Both the position numbers and the translations under genes were made by a program. The notes beneath the pieces are model-generated. The model worked only from the letters and a program-made list of their open reading frames with translations. It was not told the origin of the DNA and did no database searches. From CAYILR01 sp964364175 (GTDB lineage Bacteria; Bdellovibrionota; UBA1018): a stretch of 13,394 nt of DNA. This document shows positions 1 through 6,677 of the stretch, piece by piece. The stretch spans positions 1 through 13,394 of the forward strand of contig CAYILR010000067.1 of NCBI GenBank assembly GCA_964364175.1. The letters run 5' to 3'. Numbering within the stretch: the stretch's first letter is position 1; each line of letters starts with the position of its first letter.

Positions 1-131
1 ATGAGAAGGGGCTGGGGCGGTGCCCGCTGGCCAGAACCAGTCCCTTACTCTAGACCGCCGTCATGCGATCGAGACTTTTGGATTAAACAAAATAGAATCT
101 TCTCGAACGGGATAACTATCGCGGGGAATTT
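1..131. other. Unassigned left edge of window
   Basis: No gene, tRNA or rRNA could be recognised here. The first 60 bases are clearly more GC-rich than what follows and contain short self-complementary pieces (GGGC-GGT-GCCC and CTGG-CCAGAA-CCAG), so they may be the edge of a repeat or the tail of a feature outside the window. The plus-strand frame open from base 1 runs into the antisense of the next gene and has no ribosome binding site in view. Confidence 0.3.
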
Positions 132-962
132 CTACTGCTCCAAAGCCAGCATGATTTTCCGCGCTTTCTCAAAATCAATAGACGCAGGCACGAATTTGTT
201 CTGAGCAATATCCAAATGAAGCACATTCTTCACCAAAACCAATGCACTCACAAAAGCGCCCAGCTCAGACGGATGACTCCAATCGCCAGCGACATAGAGC
301 TCATCCTCGGTAACCACTTTTTGATTTTGCAGCGACAGCCAAGCATCGCCGACCATGGCCAAGTTCACCGGATAGTTTTGGGAATGCTTTCTGTAACTCT
401 GATCAATCATTTCTTGATACTCAAAAGCATCTTTTCCGCACCACTTCTGTCCTGCCTGAGATCGCCCTCGTTCAAAACGCAAACCAGGATGTCCTTCTTG
501 CAAAAAGGCGTCCTTGGCATTTCGAATCCAAGTCACAAAAAGAAATACAGAGGAATTATTTTGAAAAGCAAGATCCAGAATTTTCGGAAGATAAACCAAA
601 AAACGATTCACATCCGGATACTGATTGCGCGCGAACCAAGAGGGAAGCTCCAGCGATTCCAGGCTGTGCCCTTGCAAAATCACATGATCGTAGTGTCTTT
701 TAAGTAAGCGAGTAGAAGTGGAATCCTTGAAGTGTTTTTCGAAACTCCAACCGCCCGGTGTATTAAAATAGTAGTTGAGGGACAGATCAGGATCGATGCT
801 TTTGGCGATGGCCCGAAAATATTTGGGTAGTCCTGGATCTTGAGGCTTGCCGGGAGTGTATGTGTAGCTGTTGCCAATAAACAGTACGGAAAGCTCTTTT
901 GCCTCCGCAGAAACCGCGAAAAGCGTTGAAAAAATCAAAAGACGAATTAAAATTTTTTGCAT
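132..962 (-). CDS. Exported SGNH/GDSL-hydrolase-like protein
   Basis: A 276-residue protein that resembles the SGNH hydrolase superfamily (the DUF4886-type branch comes to mind). After a signal peptide (hydrophobic residues about 4-18, AEA cleavage site near 21) it has a block-I-like motif LFIGNSYT (27-34, Ser32 as nucleophile candidate), a VILQGHS segment (94-100) and a C-terminal GDWSHPSELG (226-235) that fits block V, with Asp227 and His230 completing a triad. The ATG at 962 is chosen over a GTG 39 bases upstream because it starts the signal peptide directly and has a GGGGGAGAG ribosome binding site. The substrate (ester, carbohydrate or lipid) cannot be told. It lies 72 bases behind pstA on the same strand with no clear terminator between them, so it could be the last gene of the pst transcript. 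Confidence 0.7.
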   Translation of the reverse strand: MQKILIRLLIFSTLFAVSAEAKELSVLFIGNSYTYTPGKPQDPGLPKYFRAIAKSIDPDLSLNYYFNTPGGWSFEKHFKDSTSTRLLKRHYDHVILQGHSLESLELPSWFARNQYPDVNRFLVYLPKILDLAFQNNSSVFLFVTWIRNAKDAFLQEGHPGLRFERGRSQAGQKWCGKDAFEYQEMIDQSYRKHSQNYPVNLAMVGDAWLSLQNQKVVTEDELYVAGDWSHPSELGAFVSALVLVKNVLHLDIAQNKFVPASIDFEKARKIMLALEQ

Positions 963-1034
963 GATTGCAGCTCTCCCCCAAACGAGGAGCGAATCAATCA
1001 CGATACTTTTTGGGATTCAAGACGAAAAAAGCTT

Positions 1035-1889
1035 TTATGCAGTTCCCGGAGCCGACGAAAACTTTCGCTTCAGAAAAAATCGCGTGAACAAATTCAGGCT
1101 CAAAACCAGAACCATGAGCACAAATGCGCCTCCGTAGGCCATACGCTGCCATTCTTCAAAAGGGCTAATGGCGTAGGTGTAGATCTGCACAGGCAAAGAA
1201 GAAATCGGCTGATCCAAAGCTCGCGGCCAGAATTGGTTGTTCAAAGCAGTGAAAAGCAGCGGTGCAGTTTCGCCCGCGATCCTGGCGATCCCGAGCATGA
1301 TGCCAGTCAGAATCCCACCCATTCCGGCGCGAACCAAAACAAACAACGTTACTTTCCAACGTGGAAGTCCCAGCGCCAGTCCGGCTTCGCGAATGTGTGA
1401 GGGAATTTGCCTCAGCATTCCCTCGGTTGTGCGAGCCAGCGTGGGAACAAGAATCAACACGAGAGAGGCGGCTCCCGCGTGAGCAGAAAACCGCTTCATC
1501 GGCATTACAAAAATCGTATAGGCGAAAAGTCCGATGACGATGGAGGGTGTACTGATCAAAAGCTCAGTGATGAATCGCAAAACGGCTTTGTATTTTTTCT
1601 GCCCTGGTTCAGCCAGGTAAATTCCCACTCCGACTCCCCAGGGAATTCCGACGAGTGATGCCATCCCAATCAAGAGTGCGCTTCCTAAAAGCCCATTGCC
1701 GATCCCGCCACCCGTGCTGCCGACAGGTGCTGGCAGTTGCGTGAAAAAATCCCAGTTGAGTGCGCTGACTCCTTTTTGAAAAAGATAAACAAAAACACTA
1801 ATCAGAGGAAAAACAGCCACTCCAGCGCAGAACGAAACCAGAGCTAACATGAACGCGTTCTTCAGTTTTCGTTGAAGAATATAATTCAT
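1035..1889 (-). CDS. pstA: Phosphate ABC transporter permease PstA
   Basis: Inner-membrane permease subunit of the high-affinity phosphate importer PstSCAB; it pairs with PstC to form the channel. The 284 residues match the usual family length and show about six hydrophobic segments. The cytoplasmic EAA loop that docks the ATPase is present (REAGLALGLPRWKV, 167-180), followed by GIARIAGETAPLLFT (200-214), which is characteristic of PstA. Its ATG overlaps the pstC stop codon by four bases (ATGA), so the two are translationally coupled. In most bacteria pstB and phoU follow; here the next gene is an SGNH-hydrolase-like gene, so the ATPase must come from elsewhere in the genome. Confidence 0.95.
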   Translation of the reverse strand: MNYILQRKLKNAFMLALVSFCAGVAVFPLISVFVYLFQKGVSALNWDFFTQLPAPVGSTGGGIGNGLLGSALLIGMASLVGIPWGVGVGIYLAEPGQKKYKAVLRFITELLISTPSIVIGLFAYTIFVMPMKRFSAHAGAASLVLILVPTLARTTEGMLRQIPSHIREAGLALGLPRWKVTLFVLVRAGMGGILTGIMLGIARIAGETAPLLFTALNNQFWPRALDQPISSLPVQIYTYAISPFEEWQRMAYGGAFVLMVLVLSLNLFTRFFLKRKFSSAPGTA

Positions 1890-2788
1890 GAGGTGCGCAC
1901 CAGAATTCTAGCCAAGCTGCTCGTGATCAGAGACACGCCAAAAAGTGAGAGTCCGACCAGAGCAAGTGAAGAAAGATGGAGCGTGCTTGTGGCTTCGGCA
2001 TACTCATTCGCAATCACGCTCGCCATCGTGGTTGCCGGTTCAAAAAGTGAAAGTGAAATATCCGGGCGATTGCCGATCACCATCGTGACAGCCATGGTTT
2101 CTCCCATCGCGCGTCCCAGACCCAAAATCACAGCGCCAAAAATCCCTGCTCGTGAATTGGCGAGCACTGCGATGCGAATCATCTCCCAGCGAGTAGCGCC
2201 GAGTCCGAGAGCAGCTTCGCGGAGAGGATCGGGTACTGTTTTAAAAATATCGCGACTGATCGCGGAGATCGTGGGTGTGATCATGATGGCCAGGATAATT
2301 CCTGCCGCCAGCATGCCGACTCCATATGGCGTACCCTGAAAGAAGGGAAGGAATCCCAGCGTCTGGGCTAAGCCGGGCTCCAGATGAGTGCGAAGCCAAG
2401 GAGCAAGAACAAATATTCCCCAAATTCCAAAAACCACGCTGGGAATTGCCGCCAACATTTCAATCAAAAATCCCACGGGTCCTGCGATCCAGTCTGGCGC
2501 CAGTTCGTTGAGGAAAAGTGCAACGCCCATGCTCACCGGGAAGGCAATTGCAATTGCGACCAGCGAGGATACAGCGGTTCCGTAAATAAAAGAAAGGGCG
2601 CCAAAGCGATCATTGACGGGATCCCATTCGCGATCAATCAGGAACTTCCATCCGAAACTTTGAATCGCTGGCCATGCTCTCCACAGCAAAAGGATAATAA
2701 TCGCAGCCAGCAGGAACACGACGGCTCCTGCTAGGATCTGCAAAATCCAATGAAATCGTTTGTCGCCGTAGCTCGTCGTTTGTTGCAT
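1886..2788 (-). CDS. pstC: Phosphate ABC transporter permease PstC
   Basis: Second membrane subunit of the phosphate importer. The 300-residue protein has an N-terminal cytoplasmic stub, a first membrane helix at about 14-36, and the PstC-type sequence SFIYGTAVSSLVAIAIAFP (66-84). The EAA loop is REAALGLGATRWEMIRIAVL (190-209) and is followed by LGLGRAMGETMAVTMVIGN (222-240), a signature of this subunit. It starts three bases after the pstS stop codon and ends overlapping pstA, so pstS-pstC-pstA is one tightly packed operon. Confidence 0.95.
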   Translation of the reverse strand: MQQTTSYGDKRFHWILQILAGAVVFLLAAIIILLLWRAWPAIQSFGWKFLIDREWDPVNDRFGALSFIYGTAVSSLVAIAIAFPVSMGVALFLNELAPDWIAGPVGFLIEMLAAIPSVVFGIWGIFVLAPWLRTHLEPGLAQTLGFLPFFQGTPYGVGMLAAGIILAIMITPTISAISRDIFKTVPDPLREAALGLGATRWEMIRIAVLANSRAGIFGAVILGLGRAMGETMAVTMVIGNRPDISLSLFEPATTMASVIANEYAEATSTLHLSSLALVGLSLFGVSLITSSLARILVRTS

Positions 2789-2791
2789 CTG

Positions 2792-3817
2792 CTACTGGGA
2801 TTGTAACATCGAAATCCGGGCTTTAATTGGCGTCATGAGGTTTTTTGGCAGCGGAGCATAGCCCAGAGGCTGTGTGTCTTTTTGCCCGTCCTGAATGGCC
2901 CAGCCCAGAAATTTCTTCAGCTTCTCGCCCTTTACGCCGGATGTTTTTTGGTAGAAGAGCAAGTAGGTGAAAGAAGAAATGGGATAAGATTCTTTTCCTT
3001 CTGCATCTGTAATTGAAACGCGAAGATCTGCAGGAATCAGCTTCTGCGCCGAAGCGGCTGCTGCGGTGATTGACGAGGTTTCAGGACTGACGAATCGACC
3101 TGCTTTGTTTTGAAGAGAAGCAACTGGCAACTTGTTGGATTGTGCATAAGCCAATTCGACATACCCAATGCTGTTCGGAGATTGTTTCACGAGTCCGGTG
3201 ACTCCTTCGTTGCCTTTTGCTCCGAGCCCCGTAGGCCATTTCAAAGCATTGCCTGTTCCTACTTTAGATTTCCACTCGGTGCTGACTTTCGCTAAGTAAT
3301 CCGCAAAAACAGCCGTGGTTCCGCTGCCATCTGACCTATGAACGACCATGATGGGTGTATTTGGGAGACTGACACCAGGGTTGAGTTTTTGCAGAGACGG
3401 ATCAGACCAGTTTTTGATTTTTCCCATGAAAATCCCTGAGAGAGTTTCTGAATTGAACTGGAGCGGTTTTTTCACGTCGGTGAGATTGTAGGTGATGGCT
3501 ACTGCACCCAGAGCAGTCGGGATGTGGATGATGGGTTGTGCGGCTTGTTTGATTTGTTCATCCGACATGGGCGCATCACTGGCACCGAAATCGATTGTCT
3601 TATCCATGAGCTGTCGAATCCCGCCACCGCTGCCGATGGATTGATAGTTGATTTCCACTTCTGGATCGACTTTGCGATAGTCGGAGAACCATTTCGAGTA
3701 GAGAGGGTAGGGGAAAGTTGCGCCTGCTCCATTGATCAGGGTAGTGCCAGCTAATGCTACATAAGACGAGGTCGTCAAAGACATGACCGCAATGCTGAAG
3801 ATTATTTTATTTTTCAT
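2792..3817 (-). CDS. pstS: Periplasmic phosphate-binding protein PstS
   Basis: Captures inorganic phosphate outside the inner membrane and delivers it to PstC/PstA. The 341-residue precursor has a signal peptide with likely cleavage after ALA (residue 23). The mature protein shows the family's phosphate-ligand segments: INGAGATFPYPLY (28-40), IGSGGGIRQ (61-69), DFGASDAPMS (76-85) and HRSDGSGTT (160-168). The C-terminal SFTYLLFYQ and LGYAPLP segments are also typical. First gene of pstSCA. The ATG at 3817 is set by the signal peptide; the ribosome binding site is weak (AGAGTGG). No convincing Pho box was seen in the 54 bases between the start and the palindrome at 3871-3893. Confidence 0.96.
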   Translation of the reverse strand: MKNKIIFSIAVMSLTTSSYVALAGTTLINGAGATFPYPLYSKWFSDYRKVDPEVEINYQSIGSGGGIRQLMDKTIDFGASDAPMSDEQIKQAAQPIIHIPTALGAVAITYNLTDVKKPLQFNSETLSGIFMGKIKNWSDPSLQKLNPGVSLPNTPIMVVHRSDGSGTTAVFADYLAKVSTEWKSKVGTGNALKWPTGLGAKGNEGVTGLVKQSPNSIGYVELAYAQSNKLPVASLQNKAGRFVSPETSSITAAAASAQKLIPADLRVSITDAEGKESYPISSFTYLLFYQKTSGVKGEKLKKFLGWAIQDGQKDTQPLGYAPLPKNLMTPIKARISMLQSQ

Positions 3818-3870
3818 GTCGCCACTCTAAATCAAATCAGGCTTCGAACTCAAATTAGGAAATGGTTAGT

Positions 3871-3893
3871 AAAAAGGTGTCCGACACCTTTTT
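3871..3893. repeat. 23-bp perfect palindrome, REP- or terminator-like
   Basis: Arms A5-GGTGTC and GACACC-T5 are perfectly complementary (11 bp) around a single central C. The T5 tail on either strand means it can work as a terminator hairpin in both directions, between the divergent pstS and the sensor gene at 3974. Its build (A/T-flanked short palindrome with GTC/GAC core) resembles the hairpins of the RAYT element at 6556-7556, but the core sequence differs. Only one copy occurs in the window. Confidence 0.75.
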
Positions 3894-3897
3894 GATG

Positions 3898-3970
3898 CTG
3901 GGCGCGTCATTAAGGCCCAGGTCCCCTCCGCCGATTAGACAGTGAGGAGCACGATGCGTAGCGGAGGGAC
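3898..3970 (+). promoter_or_regulatory. Two abutting leader hairpins; second masks the SD
   Basis: Hairpin 1: CTGGGC (3898-3903) pairs with GCCCAG (3915-3920). Directly next to it, hairpin 2: GTCCCCTCCGC (3921-3931) pairs with GCGGAGGGAC (3961-3970), ten GC-rich pairs with one bulged C and a 29-base loop. The right arm of hairpin 2 contains GGAGGG (3963-3968), the ribosome binding site of the sensor gene starting at 3974. A transcript starting upstream of 3921 would therefore hide that site; one starting at the sigma-28-like site would lack the left arm. Confidence 0.5.
3911..3937 (+). promoter_or_regulatory. Candidate sigma-28 (FliA) promoter
   Basis: TAAG (3911-3914), exactly 15 bases, then GCCGATTA (3930-3937). 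The enterobacterial sigma-28 consensus is TAAA-N15-GCCGATAA, so 10 of the 12 key positions match with correct spacing. Transcription would start near 3944, about 30 bases before the GTG of the sensor gene. The match is seen in sequence; its use is inference. Confidence 0.35.
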
Positions 3971-3977
3971 TAGGTGA
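3954..3977 (+). CDS. Possible 7-residue leader peptide (MRSGGTR)
   Basis: An ATG at 3954 with its own GAGGAG ribosome binding site (3944-3949, four-base spacing) opens a frame of seven codons. Its TGA (3975-3977) overlaps the GTG start of the sensor gene as GTGA. It lies in the loop and right arm of the hairpin that masks the sensor gene's ribosome binding site. A ribosome reading it would open the hairpin and end exactly at the next start, which suggests translational coupling. Very short frames like this also arise by chance. Confidence 0.3.
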   Translation: MRSGGTR

Positions 3978-5998
3978 TTCGTATCAGCAAAAGAGACCTG
4001 AATTTGATGGCAATCGGAGTGGCCGTAATGATTGCCACGGGCATCGGTGCGGGGTTGGCCTGGAATTCATCCCAACAAGCGATTGCGAATGCCTCGCATG
4101 CTTGGGCGATGGACAAGGCTCGATTGCTTTCGCAGCAAATCGACACAGAACTGCAACTTCTACGCTCTGACGTTCTCCAGGTTTACAGCACCGTGCAATC
4201 GATTGCTCCTACTCCTGATTCAGTGTCTGAAGGAGCAGTTAAGTTTGAAGCAGGTCCATGGATCCACGATATGGCGCTTTGGCAGAAATCTGCGACGAAC
4301 AGCAAACCCGAACGGGTGGCCTTGGCTATCAATACAACGCGTGAAGGATCGGTTTCCGCCTGGCAGTCGAAATTGAAACTCGCTGACTCAGCGGATGAGC
4401 TGAACGTCAAAGATGCTCTGCTTTTTTTGACCCCTCGAGTGGTTGCCAACACTGCATTTAAGGCAAACGGAAACAATGCACCGTCTTGGCTGCTGACTTA
4501 TATGACGCCTGTGAAAGAAAAGGATCCGACCTCTCCGATGATTGTCGTTCATCTGGAGCCAGCGCGACTGAAGAAACTTTTTGACTGGAAAGACACTCAG
4601 ATCAGCGAAGCAGAGTTTGCTCTCATCGACCAGCGGGGAATTGTGATCGCTTATCGAAATGAAAAATTCGTAGATGGTGCGCATCTCTACAAAGAGTTGA
4701 TGCCAGGCGCGCCGTGGATTACGGCCCAGCTCCGATGGGGCGGGTGGCAAGTGGTTGTCTCCAAGCCAGCGGAAGGACTCATGGCCGTGACGCGTGCGAA
4801 GGTCATTTGGAGCGCAGCGGTTTTGCTGTTTTTTGAATTTTTTACTTTTGCCACAGTGATCTGGGGCTGGCCGCGCAGGAATAAATTGCTGCAAATCGAT
4901 TTTTTCAAGCAGTTCAAATTTCTAGAAAAAATTAAATTCCTACAACCTTCCAAACCAAAATTTAAAACAGAATCAGAGATCACGCCGCCACCGTTTAATC
5001 CTGAAGCTCATATTTCACCGACTCAAAGTCTGTGTTTTGTTTTAGCTGGGCAGCTGCGTGGGTTAGATAGTGTTCTAGAAAAATCAGGCCATTTGGGTCC
5101 GGATGAAGTGATGGATTCCTTGCGTGAGTTTCATGCAATCATTCGTCATCGTGTTTCTCAGTCCGAAGGAAAATTCGATGCGCTTGAAAATGGTGCTTTC
5201 GTGATCAGCTGGGATTCGGATGCTGCTCGCAAGGCCCTGATGTGTACTCTGGATCTGCGCAAGGACTTTGCGGCGTGGATGGAATCGCGCAAGGTCGATG
5301 GCAAAGGAATTTTAAAGCTGGCCGCGGCCATGCATCAGGGGCATTTGCTGAGTGGGACTTTGGTAGGGCAGGTTTTTCAAGATGCACGCGTACTTTGTGG
5401 CGTCAGTGCTTCGATGGATGTGGATCTGCTGATCTCTCAGGCGGTTTGGGATTCGATGCAAGGATTCGCCGTAGGAGAATCTGTGGGTGATGTGAAATTG
5501 ACGGATGCAACGGGGCTGGTAGCAGCGTATTTCGTCAAAGGATATCGAGATGGAGCGGGTGATACGCAGTTGATTGAAACTTCTCTGAGCGGCAAAGCGA
5601 AAAACATCAGTCTAGTGATGAGCAAAAAATGGCTGGTGAACAACGGTTCAACGATCGAGGGACCATTGACGGCGCAAGAAATTGCCAGTCGATTGTATTC
5701 ACAGGAAATCGATTTTGATTCGGAGTGCTGGGAGGATGGTAATGGCAAGTCGTCCGTAATCTCTCAAGCAGGGATATTTTCGGGCACCGAAGATGCAGGT
5801 GCAGATCTCTGGGTTTTTGACGGCCAGACCATCCACGGTCCTGTGACTGAAAAATTCATTTCTGTGGCGATCGAACGAGGCGCTTTGAGCACTAGTTCGT
5901 ATTTTTGTAAAGGAAGCACTTTGCAGGGCTGGCAGCCGATCAATAAGGCGACGGCGGCTTCGCTTCCTCAGGTCGATCTGGATCGAAAGGCTGCTTAA
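3974..5998 (+). CDS. Membrane sensor with pseudo-cyclase and two GYF_2 domains
   Basis: A 674-residue membrane signalling protein. Order of parts: membrane helix (about 11-30); extracytoplasmic sensor region (31-273, Cache-like in size and position); second helix (275-298); basic linker rich in Phe and Lys (300-345); class III nucleotide-cyclase-like domain (350-525); GYF_2-like domain 1 (551-602, KKWLVNNGSTIEGPLTAQEI) and 2 (611-660, LWVFDGQTIHGPVTEKFI, ending GWQPI). The cyclase region keeps the fold pattern (LRGLDSV, GHLLSGTLVGQ at 456-466, VLCGVSASMDVDLL). The two metal-binding Asp are replaced: Gln360 stands in the first position and the second region reads ENGAF (405-409), so catalysis is unlikely. 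The GTG start has a strong GGAGGG six bases upstream. The gene end overlaps the convergent SRPBCC-like gene by 59 bases. Domain names are from my reading of motifs, not a search. Confidence 0.8.
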   Translation: MIRISKRDLNLMAIGVAVMIATGIGAGLAWNSSQQAIANASHAWAMDKARLLSQQIDTELQLLRSDVLQVYSTVQSIAPTPDSVSEGAVKFEAGPWIHDMALWQKSATNSKPERVALAINTTREGSVSAWQSKLKLADSADELNVKDALLFLTPRVVANTAFKANGNNAPSWLLTYMTPVKEKDPTSPMIVVHLEPARLKKLFDWKDTQISEAEFALIDQRGIVIAYRNEKFVDGAHLYKELMPGAPWITAQLRWGGWQVVVSKPAEGLMAVTRAKVIWSAAVLLFFEFFTFATVIWGWPRRNKLLQIDFFKQFKFLEKIKFLQPSKPKFKTESEITPPPFNPEAHISPTQSLCFVLAGQLRGLDSVLEKSGHLGPDEVMDSLREFHAIIRHRVSQSEGKFDALENGAFVISWDSDAARKALMCTLDLRKDFAAWMESRKVDGKGILKLAAAMHQGHLLSGTLVGQVFQDARVLCGVSASMDVDLLISQAVWDSMQGFAVGESVGDVKLTDATGLVAAYFVKGYRDGAGDTQLIETSLSGKAKNISLVMSKKWLVNNGSTIEGPLTAQEIASRLYSQEIDFDSECWEDGNGKSSVISQAGIFSGTEDAGADLWVFDGQTIHGPVTEKFISVAIERGALSTSSYFCKGSTLQGWQPINKATAASLPQVDLDRKAA

Positions 5999-6533
5999 AA
6001 CTCGCCAGTTTTTCTAAATTAGGATAAAAAATCTGATTCATCAAAACGCGTCCTGCAAAGGACGAAAACACGCGCGCTTTCCAATGATGGGTGCGTGCAT
6101 GGAGCGATCCAACGATGGATTTCTGAGGTGTAAACTCCACAGTCCATTCCACATTTTCAAAGAGTTTTGGAATTTTTCCACTGGAGTCGGAAAGCAAAAG
6201 TGCACGGAGCTTTTTTCCAGGAGAAAACTCAAGGATCTTGATTTCGAGCTGGTAGCGTTTCCACTCTTTGCCCTTAGGTTCCATGGCCAGTCGGAGCGTC
6301 TCTCCCACGTGTGGAGCACCTTTTGAAGGTGTGGTTTCTTTTAGATGGTAGAACCAACGCGGCCAGTAATTCAGCTGATCCAGCGACTTGGCCATCACTG
6401 GGTAAGCGGTCTTGGAGTTGACTTCGCGTGAAAATCTGACCTCATAATCAGGCTGACTGGCCAGATAAGCCACTGCTCCAGCAAAGAACAAGGCAATCAT
6501 TGCCATGACAGAATAGAAGGTCTTGACCAGCAT
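5940..6533 (-). CDS. Membrane-anchored SRPBCC-like protein
   Basis: A 197-residue protein with one N-terminal hydrophobic helix (about 7-25) acting as an anchor or uncleaved signal. The remainder looks like the SRPBCC (START/polyketide-cyclase) ligand-binding fold: an opening strand EVRFSREVN (31-39), then the helix-turn segment AYPVMAKSLDQLNYWPRWF (43-61), alternating strands, and a long C-terminal helix (about 158-178). The tail FDPDRPEEAKPPSPY is proline-rich and encoded in the 59-base overlap with the convergent sensor gene. The ligand is unknown. The ribosome binding site is weak (GGTAAG). Its head faces the RAYT element, with the first repeat starting 23 bases upstream. Confidence 0.6.
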   Translation of the reverse strand: MLVKTFYSVMAMIALFFAGAVAYLASQPDYEVRFSREVNSKTAYPVMAKSLDQLNYWPRWFYHLKETTPSKGAPHVGETLRLAMEPKGKEWKRYQLEIKILEFSPGKKLRALLLSDSSGKIPKLFENVEWTVEFTPQKSIVGSLHARTHHWKARVFSSFAGRVLMNQIFYPNLEKLASFKQPFDPDRPEEAKPPSPY

Positions 6534-6556
6534 GCTTGTTGCTTACCACCTTTATA

Positions 6557-6581
6557 AAAATGTCGTCAATCACGACATTTT
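6557..6581 (+). repeat. REP-like hairpin R1 (outer left)
   Basis: AAAATGTCGT (6557-6566) pairs perfectly with ACGACATTTT (6572-6581) around the loop CAATC. With its flanking A it matches the reverse complement of R4 at 24 of 26 positions. Confidence 0.9.
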
Positions 6582-6609
6582 GTGTGCGATGAGCCCCTCA
6601 CTTTTGAAG

Positions 6610-6632
6610 AAATGTCGCCGAACGCGACATTT
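6610..6632 (+). repeat. REP-like hairpin R2 (inner left)
   Basis: AAATGTCGC (6610-6618) pairs with GCGACATTT (6624-6632) around the loop CGAAC. The loop and right arm are identical to those of R3. It lies 28 bases after R1. Confidence 0.9.
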
Positions 6633-6677
6633 TCCAGGGGCTGAGAGATGGGCATGGACTTTGCTTAGGTTCATCTC

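Noticed and set aside
1..204. Plus-strand open frame of 67 codons from base 1
   Set aside because: It crosses into the antisense of the SGNH-like gene, has odd composition, and shows no ribosome binding site or recognisable domain.
216..707. Plus-strand open frame of 163 codons
   Set aside because: Lies entirely antisense to the SGNH-like gene, which has a signal peptide and conserved motifs; the plus frame is Ile/His/Leu-rich with no protein-like pattern.
3818..3870. Pho box upstream of pstS
   Set aside because: No pair of CTGTCAT-like half sites with 11-base spacing could be found; regulation by PhoB may use a diverged site, but nothing here supports a call.
4388..4983. Two overlapping minus-strand frames of 168 and 98 codons
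   Set aside because: Both are antisense to the sensor gene, whose domains run continuously through this stretch.
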